From Mycobacterium lacus (GTDB taxonomy: Bacteria; Actinomycetota; Actinomycetes; Mycobacteriales; Mycobacteriaceae): DNA of 64,000 nucleotides. The translations under genes and the position numbers were made by a program. The notes beneath the pieces were generated by a model. It saw only the letters and a list, made by a program, of their open reading frames with translations. It had not been told where the DNA came from and did not search any database. Location of the stretch: positions 4,535,952 to 4,599,951 of the forward strand of contig NZ_AP022581.1 in assembly GCF_010731535.1 (NCBI RefSeq). The letters are read 5' to 3'. Shown here piece after piece: positions 52,038-61,595 of the stretch (positions within the stretch are counted from its first letter, which is position 1; the number at the start of each line of letters is the position of its first letter).

Positions 52038-52470
52038 TCTGCCGCCCGGTAGGTGGACGGTAGCGCTGGTCGGTCCGTGGTGGCCGGCACCTTCGGCGGC
52101 CCTGCAGGCCGCAGCACAACACTGGGCCACTTGGGCGACGCAGAAGGACGAGCTAGCTTAGCTAGCTAAACTAGCTCGGAATCTGATGAACCAGCGTGTT
52201 GGTTGAGGCTGTGCGCTGCCGCGGCGGTCTGCCGCGGATAGCCCAGGTCATCGTGGTGCCGGCCGTGCGCAAAACCGGTGTGCTCGACAACGAAGCCGAA
52301 CTGCTGCGCGACCGCGTCGCCGCAGTTCAAGAGTCGGTGCTCAACGGTTACCCCGGTCACGACCAAGCCCTTGTTGGTGGGTTCCCGATTTCGCATCTGC
52401 CGACGGCATGCCCGGGTGGGCGCGATCTGGCGCAAGCGGGAAGCCGGTGTCCGGCGATACGATCTGCCAC
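52024..52470 (+). pseudogene. Mini-A remnant 1
   Basis: GTG start overlapping M1 by 14 nt. VVGDLPPGRWTVALVGPWWP leads to a stop at 52159 inside an expanded AGCT/AGCTA run (52152-52172). After NLMNQ it jumps at about 52195 to the C-domain (LVEAVRCRGGLPRIAQ). Same deletion joint as the other mini copies. Confidence 0.8.
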
Positions 52471-52953
52471 GTGACCGCGCCTTCATCGCCGCCCATGCCA
52501 CGTATGTGCAGTTGGCCCGCCATCGTCGTGGCCGCGATCGCTGCTGTAGTGGCGGTCGCTGCGCTGATCGTGGCCCTAACAAATTCCACATCCGCGGCCC
52601 CGGTTGCGACTTCGGGGCCTACGTCCACTGCTGCTCAGACCGCCATCGCGCAACAAAAGCTGTGTAACACGTACAAACTAGCTGCGCGCGCGGTGCAGGT
52701 CGAGACGACCGGAACGGACCGTGCGTTGGCCCGTATTGCACTCACCAATGCTGCGGCGCTGCTCGACAACGCAACTCTGGATCCGGCTCTTGATAGCAAA
52801 CACCGCGACGCTGCCCGTGCGTTAGCGACGGCGTACCGCACGACGACGGCGATGGGGAGTGTTGCCACCGATGCGGAATATCGCACTGCACTTGATGACA
52901 TTATCGCGAAGGACGCCGTGATGAGACAGGTATGTGCGAATGGTGGTGGGTGA
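52471..52953 (+). CDS. M2: Rv3901c-like membrane protein
   Basis: 160 residues, the most divergent M copy: the post-membrane segment reads APVATSGPTSTAAQTAIAQQ and the first conserved Cys is in QKLCNTYKLAARAVQVETTG. It ends RQVCANGGG. Same topology as M1. Directly coupled to the long A2 gene. Confidence 0.75.
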   Translation: MTAPSSPPMPRMCSWPAIVVAAIAAVVAVAALIVALTNSTSAAPVATSGPTSTAAQTAIAQQKLCNTYKLAARAVQVETTGTDRALARIALTNAAALLDNATLDPALDSKHRDAARALATAYRTTTAMGSVATDAEYRTALDDIIAKDAVMRQVCANGGG

Positions 52954-54754
52954 TCTCCCGCCCGGTAGGTGGACGGTAGCGCTGGTCGGGCCGTGGTGGC
53001 CGGCCCCGTCGGCGGCCCTGCATGCCGCGGCACAACACTGGGGGACTTGGGCGACGCAGAAGGATGAGCTGGCTCAGAATCTGATGAACCAGCGTGAACT
53101 TTTGTCCCGGAATCAGGGCAGAACGGCCGAGGATCTCATCGCCCGGTATTATCAGGGAGCGCAATCGGAAGGCCGTAAGGCGGAAAAATATCAAATAAAA
53201 TCAGGCGCCTTCGAAACTGCGGCCGGCGCCATCGATTATCTGCGGAGCCGGTTGACCGAAATCGCAGAAGAAGGAAACAAAGAAATCGACGACGTTCTTG
53301 CGTCGAACAAGCCGCTGCCAGAGCAAATAGCGGAGATACAGGCGATCCAAGCGCGGTGCAACGCTGATGCGGCGAACGCATCCCGCAACGCCGTGGACAA
53401 GATCATGGTGGCCACGCAGAAGATCCTCGAAGCCGAAGATATCGGTCGTGACGCCCGAACCTGGGCACGTCAACACGGGTTCAACATCGACGACGCTCCA
53501 CCACCATCCCCGATCAGAACGGACGACCTGGATTCCGCGGTAGGAGGTGCAGGCGGCCCTAACTATCCGGGCATTGGTGGCGGTAACCCCGAAAGTGTCA
53601 CAGGCGCCGGCACACGCGAGCCGTCGCCGCTGGTAGTTGGTACTGCCGCCGGCGGACCTAGCAGTGGTGGCAGCACGGGGTTTGTCCAGGGCGCCGGCAC
53701 GCAGACATCTTCGCCAGCGGTCGTTGGCCCCACGGGTGGCCCTCTGAACGCAGGGCCCGTGCCATCCGCACCGCCAGTCGCAACCCCCGCCGCTGGTGGT
53801 CCGCCGGTGGTCGGCCCCGGTGTACCAGCAGCGCCGGCTATGCCGGGTGCGCCGTCGTTGTCGCCGGCGGCCGTCGGCCAGGGCGTGTCGCCCGGGTCGA
53901 TTGGGCAATCGTTGGCGACCGGGATGGTGACGGGGCAGCCGGCCGCGGCTGGTGCGCAGTCGCTGTCGGAGGGGGCGATGAGCGCGATCCAGTCGGGGTC
54001 GGCTCCTGCGCCGCAGGCTGCTGCTCCGATGACGGCGCCGGCGCCGCCGGCGCCGCTGGCCATGGCTGCCGGTATCGAATCGGCCGCTACACACGGTCCA
54101 GTGGATGCGCCGTCGAACACCCCCAACTCCCCGCCGGCGTCGACCGCGAATAGTGTCCCGGTCGCGCCGGCGGTGCTGACCGCCGGGCCGGTGTCGGCAC
54201 CCGCAGCGCCGGCGGGCGGCCCGGCCGTGCCCGCCGGGCCGCTGCCGGCGTACGGCTCAGACCTACGCCCACCTGTCGTAGCGGCCCCCGCCACGACCCC
54301 GGCCACGGCCGCGCCGGTCTCCGGCGCGCCGGTGGCATCCTCGGCGGCGTCGTCTGCGTCGGCCGGGGGCGCGGTGGTTTCTCCGGTGGAACGCGCGGCC
54401 GCGAAAGCCGCGGCTGGCCAGGCCGGCGCGGGCTCGGCGTCGATGGTCGGCGCATCGGCGGTTTCGGCCACAGCCGGGGCGTCGGCCGGCGCGGTGTCGG
54501 CCGGGGTGGCCGAGCAGCAACGGCTGCAGCGGATGGTGGATGCGGTGGCCCGCCAGGAACCGCGCCTGTGGTGGGCGGCCGGGCTGCGCGAGGACGGCAT
54601 CACCAGCCTGCTGGTCACCGATCTGGCCGGCGGCTGGATTCCACCCCATGTGCGATTGCCCGCGAACGTGACGCTGCTGGAGCCAACCGCACGACGCCGC
54701 GATGCCGGCGTCGTCGATTTGCTGGGCGCCGCCGCGACGGTCTGCCGCGGATAG
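52940..54754 (+). CDS. A2: Rv3900c/Rv3899c-like protein, 3' end deleted
   Basis: 604 residues. N-domain (1-190): GPWWPAPSAALHAAAQHW, then RNQGRTAEDLIARYYQGAQS, a long helical, WXG-like region. Linker (190-430): Gly/Pro/Ala-rich, copy-specific in its first ~70 residues. C-domain from about 470: QEPRLWWAAGLREDGITSLL VTDLAGGWIPPHVRL, which breaks off at LLGAAATVCRG because ~140 bp are missing between 54732 and 54733. The rest of the C-domain follows in another frame to about 54960. Probably a truncated product. The family seems to be split in two genes in M. tuberculosis. Confidence 0.75.
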   Translation: MVVGDLPPGRWTVALVGPWWPAPSAALHAAAQHWGTWATQKDELAQNLMNQRELLSRNQGRTAEDLIARYYQGAQSEGRKAEKYQIKSGAFETAAGAIDYLRSRLTEIAEEGNKEIDDVLASNKPLPEQIAEIQAIQARCNADAANASRNAVDKIMVATQKILEAEDIGRDARTWARQHGFNIDDAPPPSPIRTDDLDSAVGGAGGPNYPGIGGGNPESVTGAGTREPSPLVVGTAAGGPSSGGSTGFVQGAGTQTSSPAVVGPTGGPLNAGPVPSAPPVATPAAGGPPVVGPGVPAAPAMPGAPSLSPAAVGQGVSPGSIGQSLATGMVTGQPAAAGAQSLSEGAMSAIQSGSAPAPQAAAPMTAPAPPAPLAMAAGIESAATHGPVDAPSNTPNSPPASTANSVPVAPAVLTAGPVSAPAAPAGGPAVPAGPLPAYGSDLRPPVVAAPATTPATAAPVSGAPVASSAASSASAGGAVVSPVERAAAKAAAGQAGAGSASMVGASAVSATAGASAGAVSAGVAEQQRLQRMVDAVARQEPRLWWAAGLREDGITSLLVTDLAGGWIPPHVRLPANVTLLEPTARRRDAGVVDLLGAAATVCRG

Positions 54755-54982
54755 CCCAGGTCATCGTGAAGCCGGCCGTACACAAAACCGGTGTGCCCGA
54801 AAACGAAGCCGACTGCTGCGCGATCGCGTCGCCGCAGTTCAAGAGTCGGTGCTCAACGGTTACCCCGGTAACGACCAAGCCCTTGTTGGTGGGTCCCCGA
54901 TTTCGCATCTGCCGACGGCATGCCCGTGTGGGGGCGATCTGGCGCAAGCGGGAAGCCGGTGCCCGGCGATACGATCTGCCAC

Positions 54983-55474
54983 GTGACCGCGCCTTCATCG
55001 CCGCCCATGCCGCGTATGTGCAGTTGGCCCGCCATCGTCGTGGCCGCGATCGCTGCTGTGGTGGCGGTCGCTGCGCTGATCGTGGCCCTGATTAATTCCA
55101 CGTCGCCGGCTCCATCTGCTGCAACGACAACGCCTACTTACACCGCCGCCGAGATCGCCGCCGCTCAACGGCAGCTGTGCGACACCTACAAGCTGGTGGC
55201 GCGTGCCGTAGGAGTCGACACGAACGGCAACAACCCGGCATTTGCCCGTATCGCGCTCACCAACGCCGCGGCCATGCTCGACAAAGCAAATGCTGACCCG
55301 GCTCTCGATGCCAAACATCGCGACGCGGCCCGAGCGCTAGCGACCGCATATCGCACCCTCACGGCGAAGAGTAGTAGCGATGCCTTCACCGAAGCCGAGT
55401 ACCGGGCCGCACTCGGCGATGTCAATGCGAAGGAAGCCACGATGAAAGAGGTGTGCGCGAATGGTGGCGGCTGA
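54983..55474 (+). CDS. M3: Rv3901c-like membrane protein
   Basis: 163 residues; RMCSWPAIVVAAIAAVVAVA membrane helix, extracytoplasmic part with VGVDTNGNNPAFARIALTNA shared almost exactly with M4. C-terminus KEVCANGGG. Overlaps a mini-A start by 14 nt. Confidence 0.75.
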   Translation: MTAPSSPPMPRMCSWPAIVVAAIAAVVAVAALIVALINSTSPAPSAATTTPTYTAAEIAAAQRQLCDTYKLVARAVGVDTNGNNPAFARIALTNAAAMLDKANADPALDAKHRDAARALATAYRTLTAKSSSDAFTEAEYRAALGDVNAKEATMKEVCANGGG

Positions 55475-55895
55475 TCTCCCGCCCGGTAAGTGGACGGTAG
55501 CGCTGGTCGGGCCGTGGTGGCCGGCCCCGTCGGCGGCCCTGCATTCCGCCGCACAACACTGGGCCACTTGGGCGACGCAGAAGGACGAGCTAGCTAAGCT
55601 AGCTCGGAATCTGGAGAACCAGCGTGTTGGTTGAGGCTGTGCGCCGCCGCGACGGTCTGCCGCGGATAGCCCAGGTCATCGTGGTGCCGGCCGTGCGTAA
55701 CCGGTGTGCCCGACAACGAAGCCGAACTGCTGCGCGACCGCGTCGCCGCAATTCAAGAGTCGGTGCTCAACGGTTACCCCGCCACGACCAAGCCCTTGTT
55801 GGTGGGTCCCCGATTTCGTATCTGCCGACGGCATGCCCAGGTGGGGGAGATCTGGCGCAAGCGGGAAGCCGGTGTCCGGCGATACGATCTGGCAC
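55461..55895 (+). pseudogene. Mini-A remnant 3
   Basis: ATG start with VAADLPPGKWTVALVGPWWP through DELAKLARNLENQRVG-stop. A short AGCTAGCTAAGCTAG expansion adds residues here. The deletion joint (GAACCAGCGTGTTGGTTGAG) is identical to the other two mini copies. C-domain fragment to about 55790. Confidence 0.8.
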
Positions 55896-56387
55896 GTGAC
55901 CGCGCCTTCATCGTCGCCCATGCCACGTAGGTGCAGTTGGCCCGCCATCGTCGTAGCCGCGATCGCTGCTGTAGTGGCGGTCGCTGCGCTGATCGTGGCC
56001 CTGATTAATTCCACATCCGCGGGCCCGCCTTCTGCAACGACAACGCCTACTTACACCGCCGCCGAGATCGCCGCCGCTCAACGGCAGCTGTGCGACACCT
56101 ACAAGCTGGTGGCGCGTGCCGTAGGAGTCGACACGAACGGCAACAACCCGGCATTTGCCCGTATCGCACTCACCAACGCCGCGGCCATGCTCGACGAAGC
56201 AGATGCTGACCCGGCTCTCGATGCCAAACATCGCGACGCGGCCCGAGCGCTAGCGACCGCATACCTAACGGACACGGCGAAGAGTAGCGGCGACGTAGTC
56301 ACCGAGGCCGAGTTCCGCGCCGCACTCGATGACGTCATTGCGAAGGACGCTGCGATGAGACAGGTGTGCGCGAATGGTGGTGGGTGA
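55896..56387 (+). CDS. M4: Rv3901c-like membrane protein
   Basis: 163 residues, nearly identical to M3 up to the ALATAY region and then different (LTDTAKSSGDVVTEAEFRAA), a mosaic relationship. C-terminus RQVCANGGG as in M2. Coupled to A4. Confidence 0.75.
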   Translation: MTAPSSSPMPRRCSWPAIVVAAIAAVVAVAALIVALINSTSAGPPSATTTPTYTAAEIAAAQRQLCDTYKLVARAVGVDTNGNNPAFARIALTNAAAMLDEADADPALDAKHRDAARALATAYLTDTAKSSGDVVTEAEFRAALDDVIAKDAAMRQVCANGGG

Positions 56388-58965
56388 TCTCCCGCCCGGT
56401 AGGTGGACGGTAGCGCTGGTCGGGCCGTGGTGGCCGGCCCCGTCGGCGGCCCTGCAGGCCGCGGCACAACACTGGGCGACTTGGGCGACGCAGAAGGACG
56501 AACTAGCTCGGAATCTGATGAACCAGCGTGAACTTTTGTCCCGGAATCAGGGAAGAACGGCCGAGGATCTCATCGGCCGGTATTATCAGGGAGCGCAATC
56601 GGAAGGCCGTAAGGCGGAAAAATATCAAATAAAATCAGATGCCTTCGAAGCCGCCGCCGGCGCCATCGATTATCTGCGGAGCCGGTTGACCGAAATCGCA
56701 GAAGAAGGAAATAAAGAAATCGACGACGTTCTTGCGTCGAACAAGCCGCTGCCAGAGCAAATAGCGGACATACAGGCGATCCAAGCGAGGTGCAACGCTG
56801 ATGCGGCGAACGCATCCCGCAACGCCGTCGACAAGATCATGGCGGCCACACAGAAGATCCTCGAAGCCGAAGATATCGGTGGCGACGCCCGAACGTGGGC
56901 ACGGGCGAACGGGTTCAACATCGACGACGCTCCACCACCATCCCCGATCAGAACGGACGGTCTTGAGTCAGCGCCGACCGGCCCTGGCACGCGCGGCGAT
57001 AGCTTCGGGAGTGGTCAGGGCACCGAAGAGGTGGCGCCGCCACAAATGGTGGGTGGTGGCAACTTTGTGGGCAGTGATGTCCAGGCCGTTGGTTCACAGT
57101 CGCCGCAGCAAGTGCCAGGTGGTTCCAGTTGGAGTGCCAGCGCAGGACCTGTGCCATCCGCACCACCAGTCGCAACCCCCGCTGGTGGTGGTCCGCCGGT
57201 GGTCGGCCCTGGGGTACCAGCGGCGCCGGGTATGCCGGGTGCGCCGTCGTTGTCGCCGGCGGCCGTGGGCCGGGGCGTGTCGCCCGGGTCGATTGGGCAG
57301 TCGTTGGCGACCGGGATGGCGTCGGGGCAGCCGGCCGCGGCTGGTGCGCAGTCGCTGTCGGAGGGGGCGATGAGCGCGATCCAGTCGGGGTCGGCTCCTG
57401 CGCCGCTGGCCATGGCTGCCGGTATCGAATCGGCCGCTAAACACGGTCCAGTGGATGCGCCGTCGAACACCCCCAACTCCCCGCCGGCGTCGACCGCGAG
57501 TAGTGTCCCGGTCGCGCCGGCGGTGCTGACCGCCGGGCCGGTGTCGGCACCCGCGGCGGCGGCGGGCGGCCCGGCCGTGCCCGCGGGGCCGCTGCCGGCG
57601 TACGGCTCTGATCTACGGCCACCTGTCGTAGCGGCCCCCGCCACGGCCCCGGCCACGGCCGCGCCGGTCTCCGGCGCGCCGGTGGCATCCTCGGCGGCGT
57701 CGTCTGCGTCGGCCGGGGGCGCGGTGGTTTCTCCGGTGGAGCGCGCGGCCGCGAAAGCCGCGGCTGGCCAGGCCGGCGCGGGCTCGGCGTCGATGGTCGG
57801 CGCATGGGCGGTTTCGGCCACAGCCGGGGCGTCGGCCGGCGCGGTGTCGGCCGGGGTGGCCGAGCAGCAACGGCTGCAGCGGATGGTGGATGCGGTGGCC
57901 CGCCAGGAACCGCGCCTGTGGTGGGCGGCCGGGCTGCGCGAGGACGGCATCACCAGCCTGCTGGTCACCGATCTGGCCGGCGGGTGGATTCCACCCCATG
58001 TGCGATTGCCCGCGAACGTGACGCTGCTGGAGCCAACCGCACGACGCCGCGATGCCGGCGTCGTCGATTTGCTGGGCGCCGTCGTGGTCGCGGCGGCGCA
58101 TGAGCCCCACGCCTACGTTGCCGAGCCGGGCGCGGACGCGCCTGGGCTTACGGGGGATCGGTCAGCGCGCTCGGCCGTACCGAAGGTCGACGAACTCGGG
58201 CCCACGTTGGTTGAGGCTGTGCGCCGCCGCGACGGTCTGCCGCGGATAGCCCAGGTCATCGTGGTGCCGGCCGTACGCAAAACCGGTGTGCCCGACAACG
58301 AAGCCGAACTGCTGCGCGACCGCATCGCCGCAATTCAAGAGTCGGTGCTCAACGCCTATCCCCGCCACAACCTCACTGCTGTCGGGGGGCCCCCGATACC
58401 GCATCTGCCGACGGCATGCCCAGGTGGGGGGCGATCTGGCGCAAGCGGCAAGCCGGTGTCCGGCGATACGATCTGCCACGTGACCGCTCCAGCATCGTCG
58501 CCCATGCCACGCCCACGCAGTTGGCCCGCCATCGTCGTGGCCGCGATCGCTGCTGTGGTGGCGGTCGGGGCGCTGATCGTGGCCCTGATTAATTCCACGT
58601 CGCCGGCTCCATCTGCTGCAACGACAACGCCTACTTACACCGCTGCCGAGACCGCCGCCGCTCAACGGCAGCTGTGCGACATGTACAAACTGGCAGCACA
58701 GGCCGTGCAGATCGATACCGCCGGGAGTGACAAGGCATTGGCGCGCATAGCCACTACAAATGGCGCAGTCATGCTCGAAATGGCAGCGGCGAATCCTGCT
58801 CTCGATGCCAGCGACCGTGACGCCGCGCGCGCGTTGGCGAAGACATACATGACGCTTACGGCGAAGGGTAGTTATGGCGTCGCAACTGACGCCGAATATC
58901 AGGCAGCTCTCGATGACCTCATCGGCAAGGACGCAGCTATGAAAAAGGTCTGTGGTGGCGGGTGA
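56374..58965 (+). CDS. A4 fused in frame to M5
   Basis: 863-residue frame. Residues 1-672 are an A protein (N-domain to HNLTAVGG) with the copy-specific linker LESAPTGPGTRGDSFGSGQG onward; a 13-residue APQAAAPMTAPAP-type piece of the linker is missing. The duplication joint then leads through PPIPHLPTACPGGGRSGASG straight into M5 without a stop. Two products (A4::M5, and M5 from its own start) are possible. The fusion would put the M membrane helix in the middle of the chain. In other units the same joint is out of frame. Confidence 0.7.
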   Translation: MVVGDLPPGRWTVALVGPWWPAPSAALQAAAQHWATWATQKDELARNLMNQRELLSRNQGRTAEDLIGRYYQGAQSEGRKAEKYQIKSDAFEAAAGAIDYLRSRLTEIAEEGNKEIDDVLASNKPLPEQIADIQAIQARCNADAANASRNAVDKIMAATQKILEAEDIGGDARTWARANGFNIDDAPPPSPIRTDGLESAPTGPGTRGDSFGSGQGTEEVAPPQMVGGGNFVGSDVQAVGSQSPQQVPGGSSWSASAGPVPSAPPVATPAGGGPPVVGPGVPAAPGMPGAPSLSPAAVGRGVSPGSIGQSLATGMASGQPAAAGAQSLSEGAMSAIQSGSAPAPLAMAAGIESAAKHGPVDAPSNTPNSPPASTASSVPVAPAVLTAGPVSAPAAAAGGPAVPAGPLPAYGSDLRPPVVAAPATAPATAAPVSGAPVASSAASSASAGGAVVSPVERAAAKAAAGQAGAGSASMVGAWAVSATAGASAGAVSAGVAEQQRLQRMVDAVARQEPRLWWAAGLREDGITSLLVTDLAGGWIPPHVRLPANVTLLEPTARRRDAGVVDLLGAVVVAAAHEPHAYVAEPGADAPGLTGDRSARSAVPKVDELGPTLVEAVRRRDGLPRIAQVIVVPAVRKTGVPDNEAELLRDRIAAIQESVLNAYPRHNLTAVGGPPIPHLPTACPGGGRSGASGKPVSGDTICHVTAPASSPMPRPRSWPAIVVAAIAAVVAVGALIVALINSTSPAPSAATTTPTYTAAETAAAQRQLCDMYKLAAQAVQIDTAGSDKALARIATTNGAVMLEMAAANPALDASDRDAARALAKTYMTLTAKGSYGVATDAEYQAALDDLIGKDAAMKKVCGGG
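58480..58965 (+). CDS. M5: Rv3901c-like membrane protein
   Basis: 161 residues if translated from its own GTG at 58480, nested in the 3' end of the A4 frame. Membrane helix WPAIVVAAIAAVVAVGALIV; extracytoplasmic part is copy-specific (VQIDTAGSDKALARIATTNG, MTLTAKGSYGVATDAEYQAA). C-terminus KKVCGGG as in M1. Confidence 0.65.
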   Translation: MTAPASSPMPRPRSWPAIVVAAIAAVVAVGALIVALINSTSPAPSAATTTPTYTAAETAAAQRQLCDMYKLAAQAVQIDTAGSDKALARIATTNGAVMLEMAAANPALDASDRDAARALAKTYMTLTAKGSYGVATDAEYQAALDDLIGKDAAMKKVCGGG

Positions 58966-61228
58966 CCTCCCGCCCGGTAAGTGGACGGCGGCGCTGGTCG
59001 GTCCGTGGTGGCCGGCCCCTTCGGCGGCCCTGCATGCCGCGGCACAACACTGGGCTACTTGGGCGACGCAGAAGGACGAGCTGGCTCGGAATCTGAAGAA
59101 CCAGCGTGAACTTTTGTCACGAAATCAGGGCAGAACGGCCGAGGATCTCATCGCCCGGTATTATCAGGGAGCGCAATCGGAAGGCCATAAGGCGGAAAAA
59201 TATAAAATAAAATCAGGTGCGTTCGAAGCCGCCGCCGGCGCCATCGATTATCTGCGGAATCGGTTGATCGAAATTGCAGAAGAAGGAAACAAAGAAATCG
59301 ACGACGTTATTACGTCGAACAAGCCGCTGCCGGAGCAAATAACGGAAATACAGGCGATCCAAGCGAGGTGCAACGCTGATGCGGCAAACGCATCCCGGAA
59401 CGCCGTCGACAAGATCATGGCAGGTACCCAGAAGATCCTCGAAGCTGAAGATATCGGTGGCGATGCTCGTACGTGGGCGCGCGCGAACGGCTTCGGCGTC
59501 GACGATGCTCCACCGCCCCGCCCGATCAGCAAGGACGACCTCAATTCGCCACCAGCCGCCGCCGGCGGACGCAGCAGTGGTGTTGGTACATCTGGCACCA
59601 GCACGCCCGCGTCGCCGCCAGCGGTAGCTAGCGCCGGTGGGCTCGCCAGCGGTGGCGGTGGTAGTTCGGGAAATGTCCCTAACACGAGCGCGCAAGTGTC
59701 ACGCCTACCGGTAGCTGGTGTCGGTGGGCTCGCTAGCGGAGGACCTGTGCCATCCGCACCACCAGTCGCAACCCCCGCTGGTGGTGGTCCGCCGGTGGTC
59801 GGCCCTGGGGTACCAGCGGCGCCGGGTATGCCGGGTGCACCGTCACTGTCGCCAGTGGCCGTCGGCCGGGGCGTGTCGCCCGGGTCGATTGGGCAATCGT
59901 TGGCGACCGGGATGGTGACGGGGCAGCCGGCCGCGGCTGGTGCGCAGTCGCTGTCGGAGGGGGCGATGAGCGCGATCCAGTCGGGGTCGGCTCCTGCGCC
60001 GCAGGCTGCTGCTCCGATGACGGCGCCGGCGGCGCCGGCGCCGCTGGCCATGGCTGCCGGTATCGAATCGGCCGCTAAACACGGTCCAGTGGATGCGCCG
60101 TCGAACACCCCCAACTCCCCGCCGGCGTCGACCGCGAGTAGTGTCCCGGTCGCGCCGGCGGTGCTGACCGCCGGGCCGGTGTCGGCACCCGCAGCGCCGG
60201 CGGGCGGCCCGGCCGTGCCCGCGGGGCCGCTGCCGGCGTACGGCTCTGATCTACGGCCACCTGTCGTAGCGGCCCCCGCCACGGCCCCGGCCACGGCCGC
60301 GCCGGTCTCCGGCGCGCCGGTGGCATCCTCGGCGGCGTCGTCTGCGTCGGCCGGGGGCGCGGTGGTTTCTCCGGTGGAGCGCGCGGCCGCGAAAGCCGCG
60401 GCTGGCCAGGCCGGCGCGGGCTCGGCGTCGATGGTCGGCGCATCGGCGGTTTCGGCCACAGCCGGGGCGTCGGCCGGCGCGGTGTCGGCCGGGGTGGCCG
60501 AGCAGCAACGGCTGCAGCGGATGGTGGATGCGGTGGCCCGCCAGGAACCGCGCCTGTGGTGGGCGGCCGGGCTGCGCGAGGACGGCATCACCAGCCTGCT
60601 GGTCACCGATCTGGCCGGCGGGTGGATTCCACCCCATGTGCGATTGCCCGCGAACGTGACGCTGCTGGAGCCAACCGCACGACGCCGCGATGCCGGCGTC
60701 GTCGATTTGCTGGGCGCCGTCGTGGTCGCGGCGGCGCATGAGCCCCACGCCTACGTTGCCGAGCCGGGCGCGGACGCGCCTGGGCTTACGGGGGATCGGT
60801 CAGCGCGCTCGGCCGTACCGAAGGTCGACGAACTCGGGCCCACGTTGGTTGAGGCTGTGCGCCGCCGCGACGGTCTGCCGCGGATAGCCCAGGTCATCGT
60901 GGTGCCGGCTGTACGCAAAACCGGTGTGCCCGACAACGAAGCCGAACTGCTGCGCGACCGCATCGCCGCAATTCAAGAGTCGGTGCTCAACGCCTATCCC
61001 CGCCACAACCTCACTGCTGTCGGTGGGCCCCTGATATCGCATCTGCCGACGGCATGCCCGGGTGGGGGCGATCTGGCGCAAGCGGGAAGCGGTGTCCGGC
61101 GATACGATCTGGCACGTGACCGCGCCTTCATCGTCGCCCAGGCCACGTATGTGCAGTTGGCTCGCCATCGTCGTGGCCGCGATCGCTGCTGTAGTGGCGG
61201 TCGCCGCGCTGATCGTGGCCCTGATTAA
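58952..61228 (+). CDS. A5: Rv3900c/Rv3899c-like protein
   Basis: 758-residue frame. Residues 1-690 are A sequence, with the longest copy-specific linker (LNSPPAAAGGRSSGVGTSGT, GGLASGGGGSSGNVPNTSAQ). The C-domain is complete to AIQESVLNAYPRHNLTAVGG, but then the duplication joint replaces the natural end with out-of-frame upstream-of-M and M6 sequence (ARHRRGRDRCC). The last ~65 residues are therefore not native. Start at the GTG at 58952 or 58955. Confidence 0.78.
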   Translation: MVAGDLPPGKWTAALVGPWWPAPSAALHAAAQHWATWATQKDELARNLKNQRELLSRNQGRTAEDLIARYYQGAQSEGHKAEKYKIKSGAFEAAAGAIDYLRNRLIEIAEEGNKEIDDVITSNKPLPEQITEIQAIQARCNADAANASRNAVDKIMAGTQKILEAEDIGGDARTWARANGFGVDDAPPPRPISKDDLNSPPAAAGGRSSGVGTSGTSTPASPPAVASAGGLASGGGGSSGNVPNTSAQVSRLPVAGVGGLASGGPVPSAPPVATPAGGGPPVVGPGVPAAPGMPGAPSLSPVAVGRGVSPGSIGQSLATGMVTGQPAAAGAQSLSEGAMSAIQSGSAPAPQAAAPMTAPAAPAPLAMAAGIESAAKHGPVDAPSNTPNSPPASTASSVPVAPAVLTAGPVSAPAAPAGGPAVPAGPLPAYGSDLRPPVVAAPATAPATAAPVSGAPVASSAASSASAGGAVVSPVERAAAKAAAGQAGAGSASMVGASAVSATAGASAGAVSAGVAEQQRLQRMVDAVARQEPRLWWAAGLREDGITSLLVTDLAGGWIPPHVRLPANVTLLEPTARRRDAGVVDLLGAVVVAAAHEPHAYVAEPGADAPGLTGDRSARSAVPKVDELGPTLVEAVRRRDGLPRIAQVIVVPAVRKTGVPDNEAELLRDRIAAIQESVLNAYPRHNLTAVGGPLISHLPTACPGGGDLAQAGSGVRRYDLARDRAFIVAQATYVQLARHRRGRDRCCSGGRRADRGPD

Positions 61229-61595
61229 TTCCACGTCGCCGGCTCCATCTGCTGCAACGACAACGCCTACTTACACCGCCGCCGAGACCGCCGCCGCTCA
61301 ACGGCAGCTGTGCGACACCTACAAACTGGTGGCGCGTGCAGTACAAGCCGACACGAACGGGAGCGATAAGGCGCTGGCACGTATCACGCTCACGAACGGT
61401 GCGGCAATCCTCGACAATGCGTCAGCCGATCCAGCCCTCGACGCCAAACACCGCGACGCAGCGCGCGCGTTAGCGGCCGCTTACCGCACGACGATTGCAA
61501 TTGCGAGTGGTGGCACTCAGCCTGAGTGGCAGGCTGCACTTGATGACGGCAACGCCAAGGATGCTGCTATGAAAAGGGTCTGTGGTGGCGGGTGA
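61116..61595 (+). CDS. M6: Rv3901c-like membrane protein
   Basis: 159 residues, last M copy. LVARAVQADTNGSDKALARI after the Cys, then TTIAIASGGTQPEWQAALDD, shorter by a few residues. C-terminus KRVCGGG. Coupled to A6, the only A with the natural 3' end, so M6-A6 (or M1 with A6) best represents the ancestral pair. Confidence 0.75.
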   Translation: MTAPSSSPRPRMCSWLAIVVAAIAAVVAVAALIVALINSTSPAPSAATTTPTYTAAETAAAQRQLCDTYKLVARAVQADTNGSDKALARITLTNGAAILDNASADPALDAKHRDAARALAAAYRTTIAIASGGTQPEWQAALDDGNAKDAAMKRVCGGG

